Shown: in pieces, positions 46,717 through 58,969 of the stretch
Layout of the letters: each line of letters starts with the position of its first letter
Numbering within the stretch: position 1 is the stretch's first letter
Source: Penelope pileata
Lineage: Eukaryota > Chordata > Aves > Galliformes > Cracidae
Assembly: GCA_013396635.1 (NCBI GenBank)
Contig: WBMW01004965.1
Span: 1,839,295 to 1,903,294, forward strand
DNA: 64,000 nt
Reading direction: 5' to 3'
Program-made: the position numbers and the translations under genes
The notes under the pieces: generated by a model
The model's database searches: none
What the model was told of the DNA's origin: nothing
What the model saw: only the letters and a program-made list of their open reading frames with translations

Positions 46717-49700
46717 GTGAGGACAGGGTGTGTTGCTGTTTTTCAGTGGCATTGGGATGCTGGACCGAGGTGCTTTACAACAACTCCAACATCATCCTGT
46801 GCCCTCTGTGCCTCTGTCGGCTGCTGACGGCCCTCCCAGGTGCTGCAGTGTAATGTCAGTGTGACAAAGTGTTTTCACACCCTTGTTAAGCAAGAACATC
46901 ACAACCCAGTTAAAGGGCAGTGTACTCCTAGATTTCAATGCATATTTATGCCATCTATTTTAGGTAGCTACTTTCAGATCCTTCTGTATGGTCAGTGCAA
47001 AAAAAAGACACGCATCTCTGGAAGGTGACTCACAACACCCAAAATAGACGCCTGTTTTCAGACATCCTCTCTCCACACTCATTATAGAAGGAGGCTGGAG
47101 AAATTAAGATCCTCGTTCCAGCACGTGGAGGCTGATGCATGCAGGAAGGACCATAACCCTCTTTGTTTTCCTTGACACCAGGAGTGAGATGGCTGGGCTG
47201 CGTGCAGGCTTTCTGCAACCCTGCGCGTTGGTTCGGGTTCTCATCATTCTTGCAAGGGTTCACATCTTTCTTGCAAGCTGCAGAGACAGGTGTGGGAGCA
47301 AGGAACACGATTTGTCCCATCGTGTTCATCCTTCAGAGTAGGGATGCCACCGCTCAGGGTGGCACAGCCCGGAGTTTCTCGCCCCACTTTGCATAGGCGC
47401 CTTTGGAATCACAGTTGAAAATTAACCCAAGAGTTAGCCATTTGTAAACCAAGCTGACAGGAAATTGCTGGCTTTGTGCTGAAGAAGTCATTACCTTAAG
47501 CTTTATTGCTGTGTGCAGAGTTTACTTGTGACAAAGTAAATGTGCAGAGATGTCTGTAAATAGGGCTGGGATATTGCTGTGTTAACAGCTCTGTGGTAAG
47601 CTATCAATCAGCAGAGCAGTGTGTAAGAAAACGTTAAATGCCACCGCTGTAAGCACAGAGGCTCCTCGAGGCACGTGTGGAAGCATCCTGCATCCCACTC
47701 GCCTGGCACCAGCGGGCTCTGGACCACGTGGTGGTACATGGGGCTGCCATCCCTCATCCCTAGCTGAGCCCAGTGTGCTCCTCACATGGCTCTTAGAGGG
47801 ATCTGTGGAGCACATCTGGGGCTATGCAAAAGGTGTCGAAAAGGAGGCTTGGACCTAGAGATACCTGGATTTGGGTTTTAGGCAAGTTTATACCAGGATC
47901 CTGGCCTCAGTGGTGTGATGGTGATCTACTGCTGGCGTGGCCAGCGAGCTCCCTGAGCTGTGACCAGGGTGTGTCACAGCCCTGATGTGCCCTTGGAGGC
48001 AGTGATGCTGCCTGGGCAGAGGGGAGCAGGGTGTGCTGGGCCGGGAGCAGCTGGAAGCGTGGCTGAGTGCAGCGTGGTCTTGGGGACCTCTGTCACTGTG
48101 GATGGAGCAGCACTGCCTTTGAGCTAGTGTGACAGCTTGATGTTCTTTGGGGTTTGGTCCTGTCCATTAACGTTATGGTTGTGAAGGGGAGAGGGATTTG
48201 TTTCTATAATGCTGTCACAGACCACATTTGCAATAAATGAGGCAGCGGAGTGTACACTTGCACTGCAGGAGAAGCTGTGCTGGGGGGAAATGCATGTCCT
48301 GAGAGCTGATGGCTGTGCCTGGTGTGTGTTTGGACAGCACAGGCAGTGCCCAGAAGGAGCACCCACTGCTCCCCAGCTGTCAGTCCAGGGCTAGGGGTGC
48401 TCTGAGCTCCTTCCATCTCCTATGGGTTTGTGGGATGTGGGTTTCTGGCTTATCTGTGCTTCCTCAGGGTGGCCAGCAGCCTGCCTTTATGCTGTCTGAG
48501 CACTTCAGGATGTCTGGAGCCTTTTATGAGCTTCTTCTCTTGCAGTCAGCCTCCACTTCTGATGCTGTTTCTTGCCAAACCTGTGGCAGCCCACTGCAAG
48601 CCTGTATTTGGGCTTTTCCTGCTTCTGCCCCATGTGTGGGCGACAAGGGCAGATGGAATAAAAGTATGTTGTTTAGGGGGCTGCTGGGGGGGCTGGCCAG
48701 AGGGATTTCCCAGGCATTGGCCATGAGGGGCAGGACCGCTGTGCTCCAGTGAGGGGAAGCCAGAGCTATGTGCTGGCTGCTTTATGGTGGCTGCTTCCTC
48801 TGGGACAGCGGAGCTGCTGCATCCGTGGGCTTCTGCAGGTGCTACAGCTGAGGCTGTGTGGGAAGGGAAAGGGAAGGGATGAGAGATGACAACACAAATC
48901 AGATGCTGCTGCAGATTTCCTCTCGCAGCCCTTGCCTGTCTTATGCCCAGATGTTGCAGGGATTTATATGGGCTGATAAAACTGTGCTTCCCCATAGTGA
49001 AACTCTGAGAGACTTGATGGTGCTCCCACTGCTTGGGCAGAAGAAACAAAGTGATCTTTTTTGCTGCCTTCTAGCCTTGGCTCAGGATTACCCGTGGTTC
49101 TGATGCTGGGTAGCAAGGAGCACCCAGCTGTAGCTCAGTGCTGGCTCCCAGAGCAGTGCTGCTGCAGCTGCCAGACACTTGACTCCTGCTGAGCAGTGAC
49201 TCACACAGCATTTGGCCAGCATGCAAAGTTCCCTGATGACATGGAACTTTTCCTACTCATCCACAACTATGGCATTCCTGTAAGCCCAAATCCCATGGAG
49301 CCAACCTGATGGAGAGCTGCATCTCTCTTCAGCTTCCTGGAAGGTTCCTGGTCTCTGTGCACAAGCTCCCCTCATCAGCAGGAGGCAGGGGCTCGCCCAG
49401 GGCCTCCCCCAAGCTCTAAGGCATTTTGCCAGCTTCTTCAAGCTCCTACAGAGTGCTTTGAGGGACCTGAGGCACAGCTGAGCCTCGGTGGCAGCAGGAG
49501 CCGTGTGACAGCCCCTCACCTCTCCCTGCTTGGTGGGGTGCAGCAAGGAGACCTGGTGGCTGCTGGATCCCTGAGATGCTGCTGGGTTGAGATGAGCCTG
49601 TGTGTGTGTCTGGGTTGATGGTGAGTGCAGAAAACTGTTCCCAGGGCTGAAGTCTGAGGGATCTGCAGTACTTCCTTCGGTGGTGGATTCTCTGATGTCT

Positions 49701-50573
49701 AATCAAGGCTGAGCACATACTGCAGCCTTTTGTTCGGTTGAGGTTACTCATAACATCTCTCTCCTTTACGTGGATGTCTATTTCTGTGAACCTTTGAGGA
49801 ACTGTTTCATCTCTGAGGCTGTTATCTCTGTCAAATTCATCTGAAATTGCTCAATGAGTTCAGAGTTGCTGAGGGAGACACAGACAGTGTGCATGTACCA
49901 GCCGTAGGAAACCAGACTGACAGGTTGAAATGAGAAACACTTCAAAATTGTCAAAATAAAAAGCGGTCCCAGCGGCCTGACCTGACTTTTTGTCCAGATT
50001 ATTGGTTCCTAAAGTCTCCTGAGATCCTAGCAGCTACCCCAGTGCCTGGGGCTCCTGAGATCCTCGTGTCACAAAGCACAACACCAGCCATGCTGACCCT
50101 GGAGGGATGCTTGGGATTAGTGAGAGTTTTGGCACCAGCTTCTCCTGTGGCCTCTCAAGTCTGGGAGACTGGAAGTCCATGGCCAAAGGCCATTCACACC
50201 ATTACCAACACACCCTGAGAGGAGACCGCATGAGAAAGTCATTTGATTTGTGTTTCCTTTTGCTAAATGCTTTTAAATGAAAAGGGATCTGACACCAGTT
50301 AATTAGACACAGGTGCATGTTAGAAAAATAGTTACAATAATGAATCCCCTTTTACCGATCCCTGCTGCTGTTCTAGGAGTGCAATCGCATCCATTCACAG
50401 GATGGTTAATCTTCTAGCTAGTGCTTGAAGCATTTTATGCAGGGAGCTATGTACCATCAAAAAGAATGAATGACCCTGTTTCTCTTCCCTAACGTGACTA
50501 TCAACCAGAGCTGTCTCTGGCACAGCTTGTAGGTTGATTTCTGGTTGAACGTTAGAGGCAAAATACATCTGTC
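46717..50573. other. no gene recognised
   Basis: GC-moderate unique DNA. Overlapping frames of up to 167 codons on both strands at 48309-49049 shadow each other and are unfamiliar. No interspersed repeat could be placed. Confidence 0.45.
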
Positions 50574-50609
50574 CAAATGTAGACATCTAATTGTGGATGT
50601 CTACATTTG
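50574..50609. repeat. perfect 14-bp inverted repeat with 8-base loop
   Basis: CAAATGTAGACATC (50574-50587) and its exact reverse complement (50596-50609) flank TAATTGTG. No mismatch in 14 pairs; pairing stops at both outer ends. It is shorter than pre-miRNA stems. It could be the remnant of a palindromic transposon or a cruciform-capable site. Confidence 0.75.
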
Positions 50610-52516
50610 AGTTAGTTGTCTAGACTCTTGTTTATAGGAAAGAAATGGGCACCCTGAGGACATGAGTCATTGTATGCTAGAGTAGATGTTGAAAATAGGT
50701 CAGATGAATCATTCTCTAACTGGGCCTCTTTCTCTCCACTGACTATAAAGGGAGTCTGGAGCCACCATGCTGGGGGAACAGAGGTGTCTGTATTGTGCAG
50801 TGAGCTGCATCCCATGTCAGACACGTTTCTGGGTATGCATCGTCAGCTGCTCTTCTGTTCGCACATCTTACTGGCATCTTCTACCCACTTCTTCCTGCTC
50901 TTCTCATTACAGATTAACCTGGCACTGAGATGTCATTTTGTACCTGTACCTTCCGATGCAGTTATATGAAGGATGAGCCCCAGGTACTTGCTTTTTCCCC
51001 CTCTTCTCATCATCATCAGACTGCAGTCACCTTTACTGCCCCCCCAGGGCTTTGCTCATTGTCTGTTTCCATCTCTGTTGTGATGCTGAGGTGCACACCT
51101 GGCTGGGATGGTCAGTGCTGCCATAGCTGCTGGTGTCACGGTCCCAGCTGGGGGTCAGGGACATTAGCCCAAACCTGCTTCACTCATGTCTTTCCATCTT
51201 GCTGCTTTCTGTTGGACAAGAGAACTGTGCGAGTCTTCTTCCAATAGATCTAAATCCTTTCAAGTAAGTTTGGAGTTCTAGTTCTAGAAGTTTATGTTAA
51301 CAACAGTAAAGTTGTGCTGATAAATGGGATTGTGAGAGGAGAGAAACTGCTCATACCACGTGTTGCAGGAGATGAGAGAGAGAAGAAAAGTGAGGAGTGC
51401 AGGTGAGATTTGTGCTGTGGGTGTTGTCCCAAGCGTTGCAGGTTTTCCTTTACCTCCCAGCCAGACCATCCCGATGAGCCCATTAGCCAGGTTAGCTGAG
51501 CACTGCTTTGTTTCTTAGTGGTGTTATCTAGGCTCTCTGGCCTCAAATAAATCCCAGCTTATTTATTTTCTTCAATAGCACTTTATTAAAAAACCCTCCC
51601 TGCATGAGGGCTGATGGGTGTGGGTGTGCCTGTGGCCTCTTGGCTTGGCTCTCCCCCAGTGGCACGGAGGTTTGCCTTTGCCTTCAGTTGCTTAGATCGA
51701 GCCCTGGGTGCACATCTCCAGCTCTGCGAGACTCAGCAGCTCCTTGTGCCATGAAGGGCAAGGGATGCGGAACCGGAGGGGGCTGCATCGGTGTCTTGGG
51801 ATGAAAAAGCAGCAGTCCTCTGCCCACGGGGCCTTGAGCAACAGGAGGCTGTTGGGCTGCAACCACCTCGCTCGGTGTGGGAAGCAGCTGGGGCAGAGCC
51901 GTTGGATGAGGTGCAACACTCCCCCGAGCAGCTTGGGTGAGGAACACCGCTCAGCTTCCCACCGCAGGTAAATCATGTTCTGTAATGCACATGTTCCTGA
52001 GAGCCGGGCAGACACGAGCACTTGCTGGATGTGAAAGCTGGTGGAACAGAAATGAACCCACAGCGAGCCTTGCTCTGCTCTGCGTGGCTTCCCACCAGGA
52101 AGCCCTGCCGCAGCAGCCAGCCCTTCTGCTGGCCCTGAGGGCACTCCCCTTGGGCACGGGGGGTGCAGCAGGAGCGCTCCAGGAGGCTGCTCCCATGTCA
52201 GCACTCGCAGCTGGCAGCAAGCTGGGGTGACTCAGAGGTGTTTTCCCTTCCATCGTGTATGTTCAGAATTGGCCCATATTAATAATGAATGAACATTCAT
52301 CATTTGTCTGATGGTGTTTAGTGCTCTCATATGAAATGAGTTGGCAGTTCCTATCCAGTCCCTAGTAGGCTGGCATGTTTGGTAGAAAGCCCAGAGCTGA
52401 TGCTGAGCAGGAAGGCAGGCCATAGGGTCACACTTCTGCTGGGTCGCGGTGCTGGTCAGGACACATCTGCTCTGACCCTGTACCACATTTCACACCTCAT
52501 TGTCTGTCCCAGCTCA
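50610..52516. other. no gene recognised
   Basis: Unique DNA. The 51604-52253 stretch is GC-richer with open frames on both strands (up to 170 codons) and no recognisable product. Confidence 0.45.
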
Positions 52517-52590
52517 TCGAATCATAGAATGGGTTGGGTTGGAAGGGACCTCAAGGATCATCAAGTTCCATCCCCCTTGCCCCAGGCAGG
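52517..52590 (-). mobile_element. short CR1 LINE 3' end, antisense
   Basis: The plus strand reads the reverse complement of the CR1 3' terminus: 'atcatagaatgggttgggtt', then 'ggaagggacctcaaggatca' and 'tcaagttcca' before fading. Only about 74 bp remain, all 3' UTR. Confidence 0.92.
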
Positions 52591-55500
52591 ACTGCTCATC
52601 TATTGCTGTCTGACCGGCCCTCTGTTTTCTCCTCATATCCAGAGTTAACCTTACAACTGAAACTCAGCAAACCTCTGGAAATCCATTTGTTCCTGGAAAA
52701 CTTCTCACCATAATGATAGCTGTGTGCACGCTTGTCCAGCAAATACCAAGCTAGAGATGTTTGCTGATGTTCAGAAATGTCAATACTAAACCTGAAGCAG
52801 ATGGTAGAGTGGGATTCAATCAATAATATAGAGATGTTCCCAAAATTATGAAGCACTATAATGGCTCACCTGAGGATGCTGCAAGATCTTCACCCAAAAA
52901 AACCCCAACAATCAATAATAATACTACATGGGGAGCTGTTGCTGGGCTCGATCTGATTCTAAGTTAATTTGCATGAAGTGCTTTTCAGTTCTCTCTCCAA
53001 TGCCCAGTCTGAGTGTTGCTCATTTCCTCTGGTAGAGAAGTGAGAAGCACATGCAGCAGAAGCCAAGCAAGCCAATAAAAACGGCGTGACAGAGGGAAAG
53101 AGGAGCACTGCAAGCAATCGCTGCTGTGGCTGATAAAGGCATCCTCAGGAAGCTCGCAGCTTGTAGAAGACTACAATTTCCCTGGGCTGGGGAGACGAAC
53201 GGAAAAGAAACACACACAAAATAAGCATTTCCATCTTTGATTTTATTTCCTTGATATTTTAGTAGTCATTCTGCATTTGTATCACATGAAGAAGAGATTC
53301 AGGTATCCTAATCCAATCCTCCTGATGTTCTGGCCACAGGACCCTCCTCCTCGTCTTCCTGGGGTTTCCAGCTGCAGAAAGCTGCCTTGAGGGGAAAGGT
53401 GCCTTGAGGATCCTACAATCAGCACCACCTTATTTTCCAGTGACTGTTTTTCCCCAAAGTGTCCCATTACCCGAGCAGCGTCCTTCCTGAGTTTCTGCAG
53501 CTATTTAAGAAGCAGAGAGCAGCAACACAGTGAAGGAAATCACACCCTGGAGCGTGACATTGTCAGCCCCAGCCACGTGCTGCCAGGTCGGCAGGTGCTG
53601 GTGGAACGTTCCCGCTGGTCCCTGCTGCGTGCTGGGCCATGGGACGGGCAGGCTGCTGTGTCAGGTGGCCTGGTTGCACCCACTCCTGGCAGCCTCAGTG
53701 GCAATGCTGCTCGTAGGGACACGGCGTCGGAAATCCCCAACATGCAATTGCACGAGGAGGTCACAGCTCAGTCAGAACAGCGCATTAAACATTAAATGCT
53801 CCATTTGTACGCGCTCGTGGCGCCGTGCCAAGATGAATTTGAAATGATTAAATCTCCAGCCGTGTTGGCTTCTTTCACAGCAACGTAAAGCATTTTGCTC
53901 CTCCAGTTGACGTGCTGACGTTGTGCTGAGGACAACAGGCTCGTGCTCCGAGCTGTGCGCATCGCGGAGATCTGGCATTAAAATGCATCTCTGGCTGCAA
54001 TGTGCTCCTGGGCTCCCTGGAGGTTCCAGCTGCTGCCTGGTTGAGATGCTCAGCAGCTTCCTCCACCTGCATGGCTCACCTCGGCCTCTGGACACCCGAG
54101 CGAGACAAAGGCAAGTGGGAGGCAGAGGAGAAAACAACAGACTGTTGACCACATCGTAAATCCAGAGACACGGCGACAACAGGGTTTAGCTCCTTCATGC
54201 AGGAGATGCTGTAAATGAAACCACAGCGCTCAGCTTCGGTGTTTGCTGGGAAGGAAATCTCTTTTGGTAGCTTGCACCTGCTGGATATAAAAAGAAAGGG
54301 ATTGGATTTCTCAATTCTGCAGGAGTCTTTTTTTTCCTCAAAGGACAGCATATTTATAACTCTAGTAAAACTGCAGAAAATGGTAAATAATAAGAGCTTT
54401 ACAAGAGGAAGGAATTGATTTCTGGATCTGATCAGAGTAAAGCTTTTAATCTTTGCTCCTCTTTCATAGAATCGCTGCCTCCGCGGGACCAGGACCTCAC
54501 ATTTTATTCAGTCCATACTCATATGGAAGACTGCCAGGAAAGGGAAAGAATCTTATTTTCTTTCTCTCTCTTCTTGATGAAAAATAAAAAAGAGAGATTT
54601 GGGCCAATTGTTCTTTGCTTTTTGTGCTCCCCAGGTGACAAGAGCAAGTGCAGGTTTTGTGGCTCCCTAACCAAGCATTTTTAGGAGCACTGCTGAGAGT
54701 GCAGAGCAGGGATCCCTGCCCCGTGCCTGCTGCAGGTGCAATAGGTGCTGTGTGAGCTCACGTGGGTGGGCACTGAGTGGGGCACCCCAGCTGTTGGCAG
54801 CTGTTCTAGAGCTTGTTGGCAGTGGGCACAGATCAATGCAGCCCTGGGAGTTCTATATTGAGTGGCAATGCAGAATCACGGCCATAACAAGCAGATTTGC
54901 AGATGCTACGCCAGAGGGTGGAGGAGACGGTCCCTGTCCTGGAGTCTCCAGGTGACATAGGCACCTCCTGTTCTTCACTCCATGCCAGGGCCCTGCCCTC
55001 GCCCTTCTCTGCGATGCCCTTCTCACTCTTCATGCTCAATCAGAAAGCTGTCTGCTGTCTGCCCAGCTATTGCTGCCGTGCCCGTATGCCTCCAGTGGGT
55101 GAGGTTCTCCATGCAAACATCAGACCCGACCCTGAGGCCAGCCTGCAGAGCATCCCTGATAGTGCTCAAGTGGTGCTGCAGTGAAAGGCGATGCACGCTG
55201 CGTGCAGACAGCACGCCCACGGACTGAGCCCATGTGTAACCAAACCCATGCCTCGTGCAACCTCGTGAGCCATTTTGCATAGCGGTCTGAAGACCAGGAG
55301 ATGAGAAAAAACAGACCTGCAAGCACTCAAGGGGGTCCACATGTTCAGAAAGCCGATCTCCATGTAACATGTGGAGCTCTTTTTTCGTATCAGTCCACTT
55401 GCTCTGTGAGTTGGAAGCATAGCAGAGGGAACCCTGCTTTGCTTACAACTCAGAGGCCTCAGGGCTTTAGGTAGCAGCAGAAACAAGTTCTGTGAAAGTC

Positions 55501-55815
55501 TCTGGAAACTCTGTAGAAGTTCCCTGTGATGGGACCCTGAGTCCGACAGAGCTGAGTCAGAGGACCTGCTCCTTCAGCCAAGGTCGCCAAAGAAGGTCAA
55601 AAGGCCTTAAGCTTGAGGGGAAAAAGGCCCAAACAACTGGACCAGATTTTATTAGAATGGAAACAGGGACACAGGACTTTGCAAATGGAGAAAATGCAAA
55701 GCAGCTGTCTCTGCACTCCCTGCCCTCTGCCTGCCTGCAGGTGTCTGTGCTCCCTGAACTGCTGCAACCTGTGGAGCTGCAGCACCTGCCCTGCTCCCTC
55801 TGCTCCCTGGGAGCC
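52591..55815. other. no gene recognised
   Basis: Unique DNA. A mildly CpG-enriched patch at about 53560-53830 is weaker than the island at 4130. Frames of up to 135 codons there occur on both strands and are unfamiliar. Confidence 0.45.
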
Positions 55816-55844
55816 CTCTCCCTCCCTCCCTCCCTCCTTCCTTC
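55816..55844 (+). repeat. (CCCT)n microsatellite
   Basis: Five CCCT-type units followed by CTTC units, 29 bases. Lies inside the unfamiliar 203-codon frame 55492-56103, which it helps keep open. Confidence 0.8.
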
Positions 55845-56990
55845 ACCTGGGCAGCCTCTGCCTGCCCTGCTCGGAGCACTCTTCGTACAGGAGAAAGGCA
55901 TTGACACAAACAAGGAAGGAAAAGCCCACGTACTGACAGCCATGCTGCTGCGATGGGGAGCACGCTGCGGTAGCGTGTTTAGGAGCAGGGCGGCTGGAAA
56001 CTTGGCAGGAAACCTCCTCTGCAGACTGGCATGTGATCAGGAGATAGTCAGGCATCAACAAGAAGGAAATTGGCATCCTGACCCCACTCTGCGACGTTGC
56101 TGAGCCAGCCTGGCCCACGCTTTGCCTCACTGCCCAAACGCTGTAGAGGCACCAGCATCCCACAGGTGTCCCAGTGCCTCAGTATTTCACCTTCCTATTT
56201 GTTAATAAGGCTGGAGGCTTTGAAAAGTCCTGTCTGACTTACTCCCTATTGATCACAGATCCGAGGGACCTGATGTGAAGGAATTTTAAATTTCCAACTG
56301 CTAGCTGTTTAACAACTTCTGACTTCAAAAGCTCGAGGAGCCTCCTTCTCCTTTTAAACACACTTTGCACTTAAGGAAAATGCAGTTGGTTCCTCGTTAA
56401 CGCGCACATCTCCTGTGATGATACTGGTGTTTGTGGTGTGAGTGCTCAGTTCTCATGCCGTGGGCACATATTTCATTCATGAAATCAATAGGCAATAACC
56501 AATCTCTGATCTTTATGGAACTCATTCACTGCAAGGGCATGTTTTCTGCAGTCTCACACAGCAGGTGTAAGATGGATAGTTTTGAAAAAGTCTTGAGAAA
56601 GCAAGCAAGTTCTGGGCCAACAGCTGGGGCTGCTGCACCAGGACAGGCACCTGCACTGCATCCCTGCAGCAGCACGAAGGTCTGGTGCCCATCGCCACAG
56701 GCCCTGTCACAGGGTGACAGCATCAGGGAACATGAAGGAAGCTGGAAATGATTGCAGAGAGATCCAGAGAGACTGCAGAAACCATGCTAACCTGTGGGAT
56801 CTCCAGCCCAGTAATTCACATGTGTTTATGCCTGAACTCACCTTTACAGTCGTGCTCTTGGAAAGGAGTTTACTTAAAACTGGTGGGACACAAAAATCTC
56901 TGGGGCTAAAAGAAAGGCTGAGATGGGTTGATACACCAGAGATCTGCAGCCTTCCTGTGCTTCTCGTGGCAGGGGCAACTTTGTCCTATG
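55845..56990. other. no gene recognised
   Basis: Unique DNA between the microsatellite and the minisatellite. No exon-like segment of quality. Confidence 0.45.
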
Positions 56991-57252
56991 CTTGGGGAGC
57001 ACTGCATGTCTGGAGGAGCACCGTGTGTCCAAGGGGAGCACTCCATGTCCATGGGGAGCACCACGTGTCCATGGGGAGCATTCCATGTCCATGGGGAGCA
57101 CCGTGTGTCCACGGGGAGCACTGTGTGTCCATGGGGAGCACCACATGTCCATGGGGAGCACCACGTGTCCATGGGGAGCATTCCATGTCCATGGGGAGCA
57201 CCGTGTGTCCATGGGGAGCACTGTGTGTCCATGGGGAGCACTGTGTGTCCAG
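56991..57252 (+). repeat. 20-bp minisatellite, about 13 copies, with 100-bp higher-order period
   Basis: Units fit CCRYGTGTCCATGGGGAGCA in strict 20-bp register (57001, 57021 and so on to 57241). Units 4-7 (57061-57140) and 9-12 (57161-57240) match at 79 of 80 positions, so five-unit blocks have been duplicated. The first two units and the last are most diverged, as usual at array edges. Because 20 is not a multiple of 3 and no phase contains a stop, all six frames are open across the array and translate as 20-residue periodic peptides. I regard these as non-coding. Units 4 and 9 hold CACGTG E-boxes. Confidence 0.95.
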
Positions 57253-58791
57253 TGGTGCAGGGAGCACGGGGTGAGCAGTGAGAGGGTGCAGGGTGATGCT
57301 TAATGGAAAGTGATGCGAGTGGGTGTCACAAAATCCTGAAGACAAAGTTGTTTTGGATGTGAATGCTCAGGGCAGCGTTGTGGATGTTCTCACACAAAAC
57401 TGAGAGCTGGTATTTCTGAGGACTTTTTTTTCTGGGTTTTGTCAAATAGAGAAAACATCTCCCCTCCGCAGACCTCTTCCCAGATGGGTGGGTATCTAAA
57501 GAAAGTGAATGCAAAGCGCAACTGCGCACCTTCCAGCTTCCAACCCCAACGGAGCGGGGCTCCCAGGTGCCCAGCTCTGAGTCACCTCCTTCTGGAGAAG
57601 TCGTGAGGCATAGCGAAACCCCGTGGTCTCAAACTGTTTACAAATGGTGCAGGAAGGCATCAGTCTGAGTAAGTTAATGTTTTTTTTGGTAGTGAGACAC
57701 ACTCAGCTGTGCAGCCCCAGACAGAAACCCAAAGCTGTGGGTGGAGCTAACAGGAAGCTCACGGAGCCATGCAGAGCTGCATGCAACCTGGGAGCAGTGC
57801 TGGGCTTAGGGCAGATCTCCAGGGATCCTGAATCATGCTTCTTGAAGGTGGCAGGAGCCTGGCAGGATCCTGTTTCTTTCCTCTGATGACATTGTTTCCC
57901 AGACGCGTGCCTGGATGCTCAGCCCCAGAGCTCCAGGCTGCTTCTACCAAGCAGGATTTTAATGGCCTGTGGATGTCTTCCTAAACCTGAGTCTGTGCCT
58001 CAGTGGAACTTCTGACAGGCAGAGAACCGCAGAGGCGTTAATTATTCACGTCAGAAGGGACCCAACATTCCTGGTTTCTTGTTTATCCTGCCAAATGGTG
58101 AACTGAAAAAACTGACTTTTTCTTTGACCTTGGTTTTTGTTTGTGCTGTAGATCCCCAAAGACCAAAGAAAAGAAGAAATATCTCAGTAGTCTCATTAAC
58201 AGAAAATATCTGCAGAAGGGAAAACAACATGTTCTGGCCCAAGCCCGCAGCGGTGACAGCCGTTGTTCCAGCCTTGCCATTACTGCAGTATTTCAGGGGT
58301 AGCTTTAAGGGTAAAAGCAGCTCATGGACAGTGAAGCCCAGGAACAAACTGCTGCAATCTACAGAGAACCTCTTGGGTCAGTGGAGGACTTCAGCAGCCC
58401 TGATCTAGGGGCTGAGCAGCCAAGGGGAGGACTTGGCACTGGGCTGCAGGTCCCTGCAGGCAGGGCAGGGAACACAGTGAGAGCTGGAGGTCTGATGGGT
58501 GACGATGTACTCAGTGGCAGAGATGACACATATGCCTTCAGGTCACACAGGTGTACAGAGCCTTTGGCCAGACTCCAAGCTTCTCCCTGAAGAACTTTGC
58601 TGTTCTCTTTCTGTAACTTTAGTTCTTTTACACTACAGTTTGATTTTAGATACCAGGAAGTGTTCAGAAGCCCTTGGCATGGATCTCATATGGCTGTTTC
58701 CCAAATAAATCTGCTCCTTGGGTTGTCTGTGACTGCTATGGACTTGTGCTCTATGAAGCTCTTCCCAGTGCTGTCCTTCGCAGTGATGGCT
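57253..58791. other. no gene recognised
   Basis: Unique DNA. Frames up to 109 codons (58079-58408 plus) are unfamiliar and mirrored on the minus strand. Confidence 0.45.
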
Positions 58792-58799
58792 GTGTAGAG

Positions 58800-58961
58800 T
58801 ATGTGTGTCCAACCCACTAGTTTTATGGTTTTGTTGCCCTCGTATTTTGTTTTAATAAAACATACTTAAAAATAAAAGTTTTATTACCTATATACATTAA
58901 CTATATTATACTCCTCTTCACTCAATGTGGCCCAGGCAAGCCAAAAGGTTGGACACTCGTG
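58800..58961 (-). mobile_element. hAT-Charlie-like nonautonomous DNA transposon
   Basis: Both ends carry inverted GTGTCCAACC (left near 58805-58814, right complement at 58947-58956), fitting the CAGGGGTGTCCAACC terminus of hAT-Charlie elements. Reading inward from the right end on the minus strand, 'ttttggcttgcctgggccac' follows, a hallmark of MER30-like Charlie elements. Flanking GTGTAGAGTAT (58792-58802) and GTGTAGAGCAT (58959-58969) match at 10 of 11 positions and contain the expected 8-bp target-site duplication, though the exact register is ambiguous by about 3 bases. At about 160 bp it encodes no transposase. The interior is AT-rich. Confidence 0.72.
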
Positions 58962-58969
58962 TAGAGCAT

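Noticed and set aside
48309..49049. Overlapping frames of 147-167 codons on both strands
   Set aside because: They mirror each other over moderately GC-rich DNA, which suppresses stops; no domain or splice support.
55492..56103. 203-codon plus-strand open frame
   Set aside because: Kept open partly by a CCCT microsatellite and shadowed by several minus-strand frames over the same bases.
56991..57252. CRISPR-like array
   Set aside because: There are no distinct spacers; the 20-bp units are contiguous tandem repeats in a vertebrate sequence.
56714..57345. Set of long open frames with repeated CPWGAP/VHGEH-like motifs in all frames
   Set aside because: These are translations of the 20-bp minisatellite in every phase; the equal openness of all six frames argues against coding.
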